Shown here: piece by piece, positions 36,113-49,800 of the stretch
How positions within the stretch are numbered: position 1 is the stretch's first letter
Layout: every line of letters starts with the position of its first letter
The notes under the pieces: generated by a model
The model's database searches: none
The model's input: only the letters and a program-made list of their open reading frames with translations
Told to the model about the DNA's origin: nothing
Assembly: GCA_963966185.1 (NCBI GenBank)
Contig: CAWZYM010000283.1
Span: 568,001-632,000, forward strand
DNA from: Rhabditoides inermis
Taxonomy: Eukaryota > Nematoda > Chromadorea > Rhabditida > Rhabditidae
DNA: 64,000 nt
Direction: 5' to 3'
Program-made: the position numbers and the translations under genes

Positions 36113-39100
36113 TTATAGATGTTCACAAGTTGTTTTGCCGGAAACCAGAACACCCTTTCCACGCGACCCGACTCCCACTCTGTACCCGAGAAGATTCTTC
36201 ACAAAGTTCATCCTCACAAGTTGTTTTATTGGACACGTTTCACGCGAGATCAGTGCCGGGCATGGCGCCGAAACATTGCGCCGAAAACTCTTATTTTCGG
36301 CGCGAATGTTTCGGCAGCCGAAAGCACAGACATGTGTGCGTCCGCATATCTCACGCCATCCGAAGAATCGCAATCAACCTGTCTCTCTAGCCTTGTGGCT
36401 AGGATGGTCGATGATTGTTTGCCAGGCGCGGGCTCGATTCCGGCTGCCATCATTTTTTTTTGCTGCATAACAAGCACACGTTGTAGATGTTCACAAGTTG
36501 TTTTGCCTGGAACCAGAACACTCCGCTTTCCACGCGACCCGACTCCCACTCTGTACCCGAGAAGATTCTTCACAAAGTTCATCCTCACAAGTTCTTTTAT
36601 TGGACACGTTTCACGCGAGATCAGTGCCGGGCATGGCGCCGAAACATTGCGCCGAAAACTCTTATTTTCGGCGCGAATGTTCCGGCAGCCGAAAGCACAG
36701 ACACGTGTGCGTCCGCATATCTCACGCCATCCGAAGAATCGCATTCAACCTGTCTCTCTGGCCTTGTGGCTAGGGTGGTCGATGATTGTTTGCCAGGCGC
36801 GGGCTCGATTCCGGCTGCCATCAATTTTTTTGCCGCATAACAAGCACACGTTGTAGATGTTCACAAGTTGTTTTGCCTGAAACCAGAACACCCCGCTTTC
36901 CACGCGACCCGACTCCCACTCTGTACCCGAGAAGATTCTTCACAAAGTTCATTCTCACAAGTTGTTTTATTGGACACGTTTCACGCGAGATCAGTGCCGG
37001 GCATGGCGCCGAAACATTGCGCCGAAAACTCTTTTTTTTCGGCGCGAATGTTTCGGCAGCCGAAAGCACAGACACGTGTGCGTCCGCATATCTCACGCCA
37101 TCCGAAGAATCGCATTCAACCTGTCTCTCTGGCCTTGTGCTAGGGTGGTCGATGATTGTTTGCCAGGCGCGGACTCGATTCCGGCTGCCATCAAAAAATT
37201 TTGCCGCATAACAAGCACACGTTGTAGATGTTCACAAGTTGTTTTGCCTGAAACCAGAACACCCCGCTTTCCACGCGACCCGACTCCCACTCTGTACCCA
37301 GGAAGATTCTTCACAAAGTTCATCCTCACAAGTTGTTTTATTGGACACGTTTCACGCGAGATCGGTGCCGGGCATGGCGCCGAAACATTGCGCCGAAAAC
37401 TCCTTTTTTCGGCGCGAATGTTTCGGCAGCCGAAAGCACAGACACGTGTGCGTCCGCATATCTCACGCCATCCAAAGATTCGCAATCAACCTGTCTCTCT
37501 AGCCTTGTGGCTAGGATGGTCTATGATTATTTGCCAGGCGCGGGCTTGATTCCGGCTGCCATCAAAAGTTTTTGCCGCATAACAAGCACACGTTGTAGAT
37601 GTTCACAAGTTGTTTTGCCTGAAACCAGAACACCCTTTCCACGCGACCCGACTCCCACTCTGTACCCGAAAAGATTCTTCACAAAGTTCATCCTCACAAG
37701 TTGTTTTATTGGACACGTTTCACGCGAGATCAGTGCCGGGCATGGCGCCGAAACATTGCGCCGAAAACTCTTTGTTTCGGCGCGAATGTTTCGGCAGCCG
37801 AAAGCACAGACACGTGTGCGTCCGAATATCTCACGCCATCCGAAGAATCGCAATTAACCTGTCTCTCTAGCCTTGTGGCTAGCATGGTCGATGATTGTTT
37901 GCCAGGCGCGGGCTCGATTCCGGCTGCCATCATTTTTTTTGCCGCATAACAAGCACACGTTGTAGATGTTCACAAGTTGTTTTGCCTGGAACCATAACAC
38001 CCCGCTTTCCACGCGACCCGACTCCCACTCTGTACCCGAGAAGATTCTTCACAAAGTTCATCCTCACAAGTTCTTTTATTGGACACGTTTCACGCGAGAT
38101 CAGTGCCGGGCATGGCGCCGAAATATTGCGCCGAAAACTCTTATTTTCGGCGCGAATGTTTCGGCAGCCGAAAGCACAGACACGTGTGCGTCCGCATATC
38201 TCACGCCATCCGAAGAATCGCATTCAACCTGTCTCTCTGGCCTTGTGGCTAGGGTGGTCGATGATTGTTTGCCAGGCGCGGACTCGATTCCGGCTGCCAT
38301 CAAAATTTTTTGCCGCATAACAAGCACACGTTATAGATGTTCACAAGTTGTTTTGCCGGAAACCAGAACACCCTTTCCACGCGACCCGACTCCCACTCTG
38401 TACCCGAGAAGATTCTTCACAAAGTTCATCCTCACAAGTTGTTTTATTGGACACGTTTCACGCGAGATCAGTGCCGGGTATGGCGCCGAAACATTGCGCC
38501 GAAAACTCTTATTTTCGGCGCGAATATTTCGGCAGCCGAAAGCACAGACATGTGTGCGTCCGCATATCTCACGCCATCCGAAGAATCGCAATCAACCTGT
38601 CTCTCTAGCCTTGTGGCTAGGATGGTCGATGATTGTTTGCCAGGCGCGGGCTCGATTCCGGCTGCCATCATTTTTTTTGCCGCATAACAAGCACACGTTG
38701 TAGATGTTCACAAGTTGTTTTGCCTGGAACCAGAACACTCCGCTTTCCACGCGACCCGACTCCCACTCTGTACCCGAGAAGATTCTTCACAAAGTTCATC
38801 CTCACAAGTTCTTTTATTGGACACGTTTCACGCGAGATCAGTGCCGGGCATGGCGCCGAAACATTGCGCCGAAAACTCTTATTTTCGGCGCGAATGTTCC
38901 GGCAGCCGAAAGCACAGACACGTGTGCGTCCGCATATCTCACGCCATCCGAAGAATCGCATTCAACCTGTCTCTCTGGCCTTGTGGCTAGGGTGGTCGAT
39001 GATTGTTTGCCAGGCGCGGGCTCGATTCCGGCTGCCATCAATTTTTTTTGCCGCATAACAAGCACACGTTGTAGATGTTCACAAGTTGTTTTGCCTGAAA

Positions 39101-39900
39101 CCAGAACACCCCGCTTTCCACGCGACCCGACTCCCACTCTGTACCCGAGAAGATTCTTCACAAAGTTCATTCTCACAAGTTGTTTTATTGGACACGTTTC
39201 ACGCGAGATCAGTGCCGGGCATGGCGCCGAAACATTGCGCCGAAAACTCTTTTTTTCGGCGCGAATGTTTCGGCAGCCGAAAGCACAGACACGTGTGCGT
39301 CCGCATATCTCACGCCATCCGAAGAATCGCATTCAACCTGTCTCTCTGGCCTTGTGCTAGGGTGGTCGATGATTGTTTGCCAGGCGCGGACTCGATTCCG
39401 GCTGCCATCAAAAATTTTTGCCGCATAACAAGCACACGTTGTAGATGTTCACAAGTTGTTTTGCCTGAAACCAGAACACCCCGCTTTCCACGCGACCCGA
39501 CTCCCACTCTGTACCCAGGAAGATTCTTCACAAAGTTCATCCTCACAAGTTGTTTTATTGGACACGTTTCACGCGAGATCAGTGCCGGGCATGGCGCCGA
39601 AACATTGCGCCGAAAACTCCTTTTTTCGGCGCGAATGTTTCGGCAGCCGAAAGCACAGACACGTGTGTGTCCGCATATCTCACGCCATCCAAAGATTCGC
39701 AATCAACCTGTCTCTCTAGCCTTGTGGCTAGGATGGTCTATGATTATTTGCCAGGCGCGGGCTTGATTCCGGCTGCCATCAAAAGTTTTTGCCGCATAAC
39801 AAGCACACGTTGTAGATGTTCACAAGTTGTTTTGCCTGAAACCAGAACACCCTTTCCACGCGACCCGACTCCCACTCTGTACCCGAGAAGATTCTTCACA
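36113..39900 (+). repeat. 2217-bp six-monomer repeat pair
   Basis: The marker ACGTTATAG at about 36112 recurs at about 38330, followed in both places by TTTTGCCGGAAACC, GACATGTGTGCG, CCAGAACACTCCG, GAATGTTCCGG, TTGTGCTAGGG, CCCAGGAAG and CTCCTTTTTTCGG in the same order, about 2217-2218 bp apart. The copies differ at several sites: T8 against T7 in the loop near 37032, CGAAAAG near 37668, GATCGGTG near 37362, and GAATATTTC near 38522. Matching fades after about 39.9 kb. Confidence 0.8.
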
Positions 39901-39999
39901 AAGTTCATCCTCACAAGTTGTTTTATTGGACACGTTTCACGCGAGATCAGTGCCGGGCATGGCGCCGAAACATTGCGCCGAAAACTCTTATTTTCGGCG

Positions 40000-42950
40000 C
40001 GAATGTTTCGGCAGCCGAAAGCACAGACACGTGTGCGTCCGCATATCTCACGCCATCCGAAGAATCGCATTCAACCTGTCTCTCTGGCCTTGTGGCTAGG
40101 ATGGTCGATGATTGTTTGCCAGGCGCGGGCTCGATTCCGGCTGCCATCAATTTTTTTGCCGCATAACAAGCACACGTTGTAGATGTTCACAAGTTGTTTT
40201 GCCTGAAACCAGAACACCCCGCTTTCCACGCGACCCGACTCCCACTCTGTACCCAGGAAGATTCTTCACAAAGTTCATCCTCACAAGTTGTTTTATTGGA
40301 CACGTTTCACGCGAGATCAGTGCCGGGCATGGCGCCGAAACATTGCGCCGAAAACTCTTTTTTTCGGCGCGAATGTTTCGGCAGCCGAAAGCACAGACAC
40401 GTGTGCGTCCGCATATCTCACGCCATCCGAAGAATCGCATTCAACCTGTCTCTCTGGCCTTGTGCTAGGGTGGTCGATGATTGTTTGCCAGGCGCGGACT
40501 CGATTCCGGCTGCCATCAAAAATTTTTGCCGCATAACAAGCACACGTTGTAGATGTTCACAAGTTGTTTTGCCTGAAACCAGAACACCCCGCTTTCCACG
40601 CGACCCGACTCCCACTCTGTACCCAGGAAGATTCTTCACAAAGTTCATCCTCACAAGTTGTTTTATTGGACACGTTTCACGCGGGATCAGTGCCGGGCAT
40701 GGCGCCGAAACATTGCGCCGAAAACTCCTTTTTTCGGCGCGAATGTTTCGGCAGCCGAAAGCACAGACACGTGTGTGTCCGCATATCTCACGCCATCCAA
40801 AGATTCGCAATCAACCTGTCTCTCTAGCCTTGTGGCTAGGATGGTCTATGATTATTTGCCAGGCGCGGGCTTGATTCCGGCTGCCATCAAAAGTTTTTGC
40901 CGCATAACAAGCACACGTTGTAGATGTTCACAAGTTGTTTTGCCTGAAACCAGAACACCCTTTCCACGCGACCCGACTCCCACTCTGTACCCGAGAAGAT
41001 TCTTCACAAAGTTCATCCTCACAAGTTGTTTTATTGGACACGTTTCACGCGAGATCAGTGCCGGGCATGGCGCCGAAACATTGCGCCGAAAACTCTTTGT
41101 TTCGGCGCGAATGTTTCGGCAGCCGAAAGCACAGACACGTGTGCGTCCGCATATCTCACGCCATCCGAAGAATCGCAATCAACCTGTCTCTCTAGCCTTG
41201 TGGCTAGCATGGTCGATGATTGTTTGCCAGGCGCGGGCTCGATTCCGGCTGCCATAATTTTTTTGCCGCATAACAAGCACACGTTGTAGATGTTCACAAG
41301 TTGTTTTGCCTGGAACCAGAACACCCCGCTTTCCACGCGACCCGACTCCCACTCTGTACCCGAGAAGATTCTTCACAAAGTTCATCCTCACAAGTTCTTT
41401 TATTGGACACGTTTCACGCGGGATCAGTGCCGGGCATGGCGCCGAAACATTGCGCCGAAAACTCTTATTTTCGGCGCGAATGTTTCGGCAGCCGAAAGCA
41501 CAGACACGTGTGCGTCCGCATATCTCACGCCATCCGAAGAATCGCATTCAACCTGTCTCTCTGGCCTTGTGGCTAGGATGGTCGATGATTGTTTGCCAGG
41601 CGCGGGCTCGATTCCGGCTGCCATCAATTTTTTTGCCGCATAACAAGCACACGTTGTAGATGTTCACAAGTTGTTTTGCCTGAAACCAGAACACCCCGCT
41701 TTCCACGCGACCCGACTCCCACTCTGTACCCAGGAAGATTCTTCACAAAGTTCATCCTCACAAGTTGTTTTATTGGACACGTTTCACGCGAGATCAGTGC
41801 CGGGCATGGCGCCGAAACATTGCGCCGAAAACTCTTTTTTTCGGCGCGAATGTTTCGGCAGCCGAAAGCACAGACACGTGTGCGTCCGCATATCTCACGC
41901 CATCCGAAGAATCGCATTCAACCTGTCTCTCTGGCCTTGTGCTAGGGTGGTCGATGATTGTTTGCCAGGCGCGGACTCGATTCCGGCTGCCATCAAAAAT
42001 TTTTGCCGCATAACAAGCACACGTTGTAGATGTTCACAAGTTGTTTTGCCTGAAACCAGAACACCCCGCTTTCCACGCGACCCGACTCCCACTCTGTACC
42101 CAGGAAGATTCTTCACAAAGTTCATCCTCACAAGTTGTTTTATTGGACACGTTTCACGCGGGATCAGTGCCGGGCATGGCGCCGAAACATTGCGCCGAAA
42201 ACTCCTTTTTTCGGCGCGAATGTTTCGGCAGCCGAAAGCACAGACACGTGTGTGTCCGCATATCTCACGCCATCCAAAGATTCGCAATCAACCTGTCTCT
42301 CTAGCCTTGTGGCTAGGATGGTCTATGATTATTTGCCAGGCGCGGGCTTGATTCCGGCTGCCATCAAAAGTTTTTGCCGCATAACAAGCACACGTTGTAG
42401 ATGTTCACAAGTTGTTTTGCCTGAAACCAGAACACCCTTTCCACGCGACCCGACTCCCACTCTGTACCCGAGAAGATTCTTCACAAAGTTCATCCTCACA
42501 AGTTGTTTTATTGGACACGTTTCACGCGAGATCAGTGCCGGGCATGGCGCCGAAACATTGCGCCGAAAACTCTTTGTTTCGGCGCGAATGTTTCGGCAGC
42601 CGAAAGCACAGACACGTGTGCGTCCGCATATCTCACGCCATCCGAAGAATCGCAATCAACCTGTCTCTCTAGCCTTGTGGCTAGCATGGTCGATGATTGT
42701 TTGCCAGGCGCGGGCTCGATTCCGGCTGCCATAATTTTTTTGCCGCATAACAAGCACACGTTGTAGATGTTCACAAGTTGTTTTGCCTGGAACCAGAACA
42801 CCCCGCTTTCCACGCGACCCGACTCCCACTCTGTACCCGAGAAGATTCTTCACAAAGTTCATCCTCACAAGTTCTTTTATTGGACACGTTTCACGCGAGA
42901 TCAGTGCCGGGCATGGCGCCGAAATATTGCGCCGAAAACTCTTATTTTCG
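40000..42950 (+). repeat. 1477-bp four-monomer repeat pair
   Basis: Units from about 40000 to 41470 recur from about 41477 to 42950 in the same order. Shared variants are CCCAGGAAG, CTCTTTTTTTCGG, TTGTGCTAGGG, CGCGGGATC (near 40682 and 42159), GTGTGTGTCC, GATTATTTGCC, CTCTTTGTTTCGG and GCCATAATTTTTTT (near 41254 and 42731). The repeat breaks within the following unit, where GACACGTGTGCG near 41502 corresponds to GACATGTGTGCG near 42979. Confidence 0.82.
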
Positions 42951-43899
42951 GCGCGAATGTTTCGGCAGCCGAAAGCACAGACATGTGTGCGTCCGCATAT
43001 CTCACTCCATCCGAAGAATCGCAATCAATCTGTCTCTCTAGCCTTGTGGCTAGGATGGTCGATGATTGTTTGCCAGGCGCGGGCTCGATTCCGGCTGCCA
43101 TCAATTTTTTTGCCGCATAACAAGCACACGTTGTAGATGTTCACAAGTTGTTTTGCCTGAAACCAGAACACCCCGCTTTCCACGCGACCCGACTCCCACT
43201 CTGTACCCGAGAAGATTCTTCACAAAGTTCATCCTCACAAGTTGTTTTATTGGACACGTTTCACGCGAGATCAGTGCCGGGCATGGCGCCGAAACATTGC
43301 GCCGAAAACTCTTATTTTCGGCGCGAATGTTTCGGCAGCCGAAAGCACAGACACGTGTGCGTCCGCATATCTCACGCCATCCGAAGAATCGCATTCAACC
43401 TGTCTCTCTGGCCTTGTGGCTAGGGTGGTCGATGATTGTTTGCCAGGCGCGGGCTCGATTCCGGCTGCCATCAAAATTTTTTGCCGCATAACAAGCACAC
43501 GTTGTAGATGTTCACAAGTTGTTTTGCCTGAAACCAGAACACCCCGCTTTCCACGCGACCCGACTCCCACTCTGTACCCGAGAAGATTCTTCACAAAGTT
43601 CATCCTCACAAGTTGTTTTATTGGACACGTTTCACGCGAGATCAGTGCCGGGCATGGCGCCGAAACATTGCGCCGAAAACTCTTATTTTCGGCGCGAATG
43701 TTTCGGCAGCCGAAAGCACAGACACGTGTGCGTCCGCATATCTCACGCCATCCGAAGAATCGCATTCAACCTGTCTCTCTGGCCTTGTGGCTAGGGTGGT
43801 CGATGATTGTTTGCCAGGCGCGGGCTCGATTCCGGCTGCCATCAAAATTTTTTGCCGCATAACAAGCACACGTTGTAGATGTTCACAAGTTGTTTTGCC

Positions 43900-46800
43900 T
43901 GAAACCAGAACACCCCTTTTTCACGCGACCCGACTCCCACTCTGTACCCGAGAAGATTCTTCACAAAGTTCGTCCTCAAAAGTAGTTTTATTGGACACGT
44001 TTCACGCGAGATCAGTGCCGGGCATGGCGCCGAAACATTGCGCCGAAAACTCTTATTTTCGGCGCGAATGTTTCGGCAGCCGAAAGCACAGACACGTGTG
44101 CGTCCGCATATCTCACGCCATCCGAAGAATCGCATTCAACCTGTCTCTCTGGCCTTGTGGCTAGGGTGGTCGATGATTGTTTGCCAGGCGCGGGCTCGAT
44201 TCCGGCTGCCATCAAAATTTTTTTGCCGCATAACAAGCACACGTTGTAGATGTTCACAAGTTGTTTTGCCTGAAACCAGAACACCCCGCTTTCCACGCGA
44301 CCCGACTCCCACTCTGTACCCGAGAAGATTCTTCACAAAGTTCATCCTCACAAGTTGTTTTATTGGACACGTTTCACGCGAGATTAGTGCCGGGCATGGC
44401 GCCGAAACATTGCGCCGAAAACTCTTTTTTTTCGGCGCGAATGTTTCGGCAGCCGAAAGCACAGACACGTGTGCGTCCGCATATCTCACGCCATCCGAAG
44501 AATCGCATTCAACCTGTCTCTCTGGCCTTGTGGCTAGGGTGGTCGATGATTGTTTGCCAGGCGCGGGCTCGATTCCGGCTGCCATCAAAATTTTTTGCCG
44601 CATAACAAGCACACGTTGTAGATGTTCACAAGTTGTTTTGCCTGAAACCAGAACACCCCGCTTTCCACGCGACCCGACTCCCACTCTGTACCCGAGAAGA
44701 TTCTTCACAAAGTTCATCCTCACAAGTTGTTTTATTGGACACGTTTCACGCGAGATCAGTGCCGGGCATGGCGCCGAAACATTGCGCCGAAAACTCTTTT
44801 TTTTTCGGCGCGAATGTTTCGGCAGCCGAAAGCACAGACACGTGTGCGTCCGCATATCTCACGCCATCCGAAGAATCGCATTCAACCTGTCTCTCTGGCC
44901 TTGTGGCTAGGGTAGTCGATGATTGTTTGCCAGGCGCGGGCTCGATTCCGGCTGCCATCAAAATTTTTTGCCGCATAACAAGCACACGTTGTAGATGTTC
45001 ACAAGTTGTTTTGCCTGAAACCAGAACACCCCTTTTTCACGCGACCCGACTCCCACTCTGTACCCGAGAACATTCTTCACAAAGTTCGTCCTCAAAAGTT
45101 GTTTTATTGGACACGTTTCACGCGAAGTCAGTGCCGGGCATGGCGCCGAAACATTGCGCCGAAAACTCTTATTTTCGGCGCGAATGTTTCGGCAGCCGAA
45201 AGCACAGACACGTTTGCGTCCGCATATCTCACGCCATCCGAAGAATCGCATTCAACCTGTCTCTCTGGCCTTGTGGCTAGGGTGGTCGATGATTGTTTGC
45301 CAGGCGCGGGCTCGATTCCGGCTGCCATCAAAATTTTTTGCCGCATAACAAGCACACGTTGTAGATGTTCACAAGTTGTTTTGCCTGAAACCAGAACACC
45401 CCGCTTTCCACGCGACCCGACTCCCACTCTGTACCCGAGAAGTTTCTTCACAAAGTTCATCCTCACAAGTTGTTTTATTGGACACGTTTCACGCGAGATC
45501 AGTGCCGGGCATGGCGCCGAAACATTGCGCCGAAAACTTTTATTTTCGGCGCGAATGTTTCGGCAGCCGAAAGCACAGACACGTGTGCGTCCGCATATCT
45601 GACGCCATCCGAAGAATCGCATTCAACCTGTCTCTCTGGCCTTGTGGCTAGGGTGGTCGATGATTGTTTGCCAGGCGCGGGCTCGATTCCGGCTGCCATC
45701 AAAAATTTTTGCCGCATAACAAGCACACGTTGTAGATGTTCACAAGTTGTTTTGCCTGAAACCAGAACACCCCGCTTTCCACGCGACCCGACTCCCACTC
45801 TGTACCCGAGAAGATTCTTCACAAAGTTCATCCTCACAAGTTGTTTTATTGGACACGTTTCACGCGAGATCAGTGCCGGGCATGGCGCCGAAACATTGCG
45901 CCGAAAACTCTTTTTTTTCGGCGCGAATGTTTCGGCAGCCGAAAGCACAGACACGTGTGCGTCCGCATATCTCACGCCATCCGAAGAATCGCATTCAACC
46001 TGTCTCTCTGGCCTTGTGGCTAGGGTAGTCGATGATTGTTTGCCAGGCGCGGGCTCGATTCCGGCTGCCATCAAAATTTTTTGCCGCATAACAAGCACAC
46101 GTTGTAGATGTTCACAAGTTGTTTTGCCTGAAACCAGAACACCCCTTTTTCACGCGACCCGACTCCCACTCTGTACCCGAGAAGATTCTTCACAAAGTTC
46201 GTCCTCAAAAGTTGTTTTATTGGACACGTTTCACGCGAAGTCAGTGCCGGGCATGGCGCCGAAACATTGCGCCGAAAACTCTTATTTTCGGCGCGAATGT
46301 TTCGGCAGCCGAAAGCACAGACACGTTTGCGTCCGCATATCTCACGCCATCCGAAGAATCGCATTCAACCTGTCTCTCTGGCCTTGTGGCTAGGGTGGTC
46401 GATGATTGTTTGCCAGGCGCGGGCTCGATTCCGGCTGCCATCAAAATTTTTTGCCGCATAACAAGCACACGTTGTAGATGTTCACAAGTTGTTTTGCCTG
46501 AAACCAGAACACCCCGCTTTCCACGCGACCCGACTCCCACTCTGTACCCGAGAAGATTCTTCACAAAGTTCATCCTCACAAGTTGTTTTATTGGACACGT
46601 TTCACGCGAGATCAGTGCCGGGCATGGCGCCGAAACATTGCGCCGAAAACTCTTTTTTTTTTCGGCGCGAATGTTTCGGCAGCCGAAAGCACAGACACGT
46701 GTGCGTCCGCATATCTCACGCCATCCGAAGAATCGCATTCAACCTGTCTCTCTGGCCTTGTGGCTAGGGTGGTCGATGATTGTTTGCCAGGCGCGGGCTC

Positions 46801-49800
46801 GATTCCGGCTGCCATCAAAAAATTTTTGCCGCATAACAAGCACACGTTGTAGATGTTCACAAGTTGTTTTGCCTGAAACCAGAACACCCCGCTTTCCACG
46901 CGTCCCGACTCCCACTCTGTACCCGAGAAGATTCTTCACAAAGTTCATCCTCACAAGTTGTTTTATTGGACACGTTTCACGCGAGATCAGTGCCGGGCAT
47001 GGCGCCGAAACATTGCGCCGAAAACTCTTTTTTTTCGGCGCGAATGTTTCGGCAGCCGAAAGCACAGACACGTGTGCGTCCGCATATCTCACGCCATCCG
47101 AAGAATCGCATTCAACCTGTCTCTCTGGCCTTGTGGCTAGGGTGGTCGATGATTGTTTGCCAGGCGCGGGCTCGATTCCGGCTGCCATCAAAATTTTTTG
47201 CCGCATAACAAGCACACGTTGTAGATGTTCACAAGTTGTTTTGCCTGAAACCAGAACACCCCGCTTTCCACGCGACCCGACTCCCACTCTGTACCCGAGA
47301 AGTTTCTTCACAAAGTTCATCCTCACAAGTTGTTTTATTGGACACGTTTCACGCGAGATCAGTGCCGGGCATGGCGCCGAAACATTGCGCCGAAAACTTT
47401 TATTTTCGGCGCGAATGTTTCGGCAGCCGAAAGCACAGACACGTGTGCGTCCGCATATCTGACGCCATCCGAAGAATCGCATTCAACCTGTCTCTCTGGC
47501 CTTGTGGCTAGGGTGGTCGATGATTGTTTGCCAGGCGCGGGCTCGATTCCGGCTGCCATCAAAAAATTTTGCCGCATAACAAGCACACGTTGTAGATGTT
47601 CACAAGTTGTTTTGCCTGAAACCAGAACACCCCGCTTTCCACGCGACCCGACTCCCACTCTGTACCCGAGAAGATTCTTCACAAAGTTCATCCTCACAAG
47701 TTGTTTTATTGGACACGTTTCACGCGAGATCAGTGCCGGGCATGGCGCCGAAACATTGCGCCGAAAACTCTTTTTTTTCGGCGCGAATGTTTCGGCAGCC
47801 GAAAGCACAGACACGTGTGCGTCCGCATATCTCACGCCATCCGAAGAATCGCATTCAACCTGTCTCTCTGGCCTTGTGGCTAGGGTAGTCGATGATTGTT
47901 TGCCAGGCGCGGGCTCGATTCCGGCTGCCATCAAAAATTTTTGCCGCATAACAAGCACACGTTGTAGATGTTCACAAGTTGTTTTGCCTGAAACCAGAAC
48001 ACCCCTTTTTCACGCGACCCGACTCCCACTCTGTACCCGAGAAGATTCTTCACAAAGTTCGTCCTCAAAAGTTGTTTTATTGGACACGTTTCACGCGAAG
48101 TCAGTGCCGGGCATGGCGCCGAAACATTGCGCCGAAAACTCTTATTTTCGGCGCGAATGTTTCGGCAGCCGAAAGCACAGACACGTTTGCGTCCGCATAT
48201 CTCACGCCATCCGAAGAATCGCATTCAACCTGTCTCTCTGGCCTTGTGGCTAGGGTGGTCGATGATTGTTTGCCAGGCGCGGGCTCGATTCCGGCTGCCA
48301 TCAAAATTTTTTGCCGCATAACAAGCACACGTTGTAGATGTTCACAAGTTGTTTTGCCTGAAACCAGAACACCCCGCTTTCCACGCGACCCGACTCCCAC
48401 TCTGTACCCGAGAAGATTCTTCACAAAGTTCATCCTCACAAGTTGTTTTATTGGACACGTTTCACGCGAGATCAGTGCCGGGCATGGCGCCGAAACATTG
48501 CGCCGAAAACTCTTTTTTTTTTCGGCGCGAATGTTTCGGCAGCCGAAAGCACAGACACGTGTGCGTCCGCATATCTCACGCCATCCGAAGAATCGCATTC
48601 AACCTGTCTCTCTGGCCTTGTGGCTAGGGTGGTCGATGATTGTTTGCCAGGCGCGGGCTCGATTCCGGCTGCCATCAAAAATTTTTTGCCGCATAACAAG
48701 CACACGTTGTAGATGTTCACAAGTTGTTTTGCCTGAAACCAGAACACCCCGCTTTCCACGCGTCCCGACTCCCACTCTGTACCCGAGAAGATTCTTCACA
48801 AAGTTCATCCTCACAAGTTGTTTTATTGGACACGTTTCACGCGAGATCAGTGCCGGGCATGGCGCCGAAACATTGCGCCGAAAACTCTTTTTTTTCGGCG
48901 CGAATGTTTCGGCAGCCGAAAGCACAGACACGTGTGCGTCCGCATATCTCACGCCATCCGAAGAATCGCATTCAACCTGTCTATCTGGCCTTGTGGCTAG
49001 GGTGGTCGATGATTGTTTGCCAGGCGCGGGCTCGATTCCGGCTGCCATCAAAATTTTTTGCCGCATAACAAGCACACGTTGTAGATGTTCACAAGTTGTT
49101 TTGCCTGAAACCAGAACACCCCGCTTTCCACGCGACCCGACTCCCACTCTGTACCCGAGAAGTTTCTTCACAAAGTTCATCCTCACAAGTTGTTTTATTG
49201 GACACGTTTCACGCGAGATCAGTGCCGGGCATGGCGCCGAAACATTGCGCCGAAAACTTTTATTTTCGGCGCGAATGTTTCGGCAGCCGAAAGCACAGAC
49301 ACGTGTGCGTCCGCATATCTGACGCCATCCGAAGAATCGCATTCAACCTGTCTCTCTGGCCTTGTGGCTAGGGTGGTCGATGATTGTTTGCCAGGCGCGG
49401 GCTCGATTCCGGCTGCCATCAAAAATTTTTGCCGCATAACAAGCACACGTTGTAGATGTTCACAAGTTGTTTTGCCTGAAACCAGAACACCCCGCTTTCC
49501 ACGCGACCCGACTCCCACTCTGTACCCGAGAAGATTCTTCACAAAGTTCATCCTCACAAGTTGTTTTATTGGACACGTTTCACGCGAGATCAGTGCCGGG
49601 CATGGCGCCGAAACATTGCGCCGAAAACTCTTTTTTTTTTCGGCGCGAATGTTTCGGCAGCCGAAAGCACAGACACGTGTGCGTCCGCATATCTCACGCC
49701 ATCCGAAGAATCGCATTCAACCTGTCTCTCTGGCCTTGTGGCTAGGGTAGTCGATGATTGTTTGCCAGGCGCGGGCTCGATTCCGGCTGCCATCAAAATT

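Larger units (their letters stand above)
33001..43130 (+). repeat. Diverged satellite subfamily
   Basis: From about 33.0 kb the units change character. Many carry CATCATTTTTTTT or CATCAATTTTTTT tracts, TGCCTGGAACC, TTCTTTTATTGG, TAGGATGGTCGATG, GTACCCAGGAAG and TTGTGCTAGGG. Scattered private substitutions are also more frequent than to the left (for example GCACCG near 33696, CATACACG near 33743 and CGACTCGAATCC near 34685). Two higher-order periods are nested inside it (2217 and 1477 bp). A higher private-mutation load is typical of older or array-marginal satellite, but the window shows no array edge. Confidence 0.75.

Noticed and set aside
46119..47462. A 447-codon open frame on the plus strand, and a similar one at 47979-49322
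   Set aside because: It is a translation of four satellite units in changing frames. Many such frames start at a TTG inside the repeat, all neighbouring units give equally open frames on both strands, and no domain or codon bias is visible.
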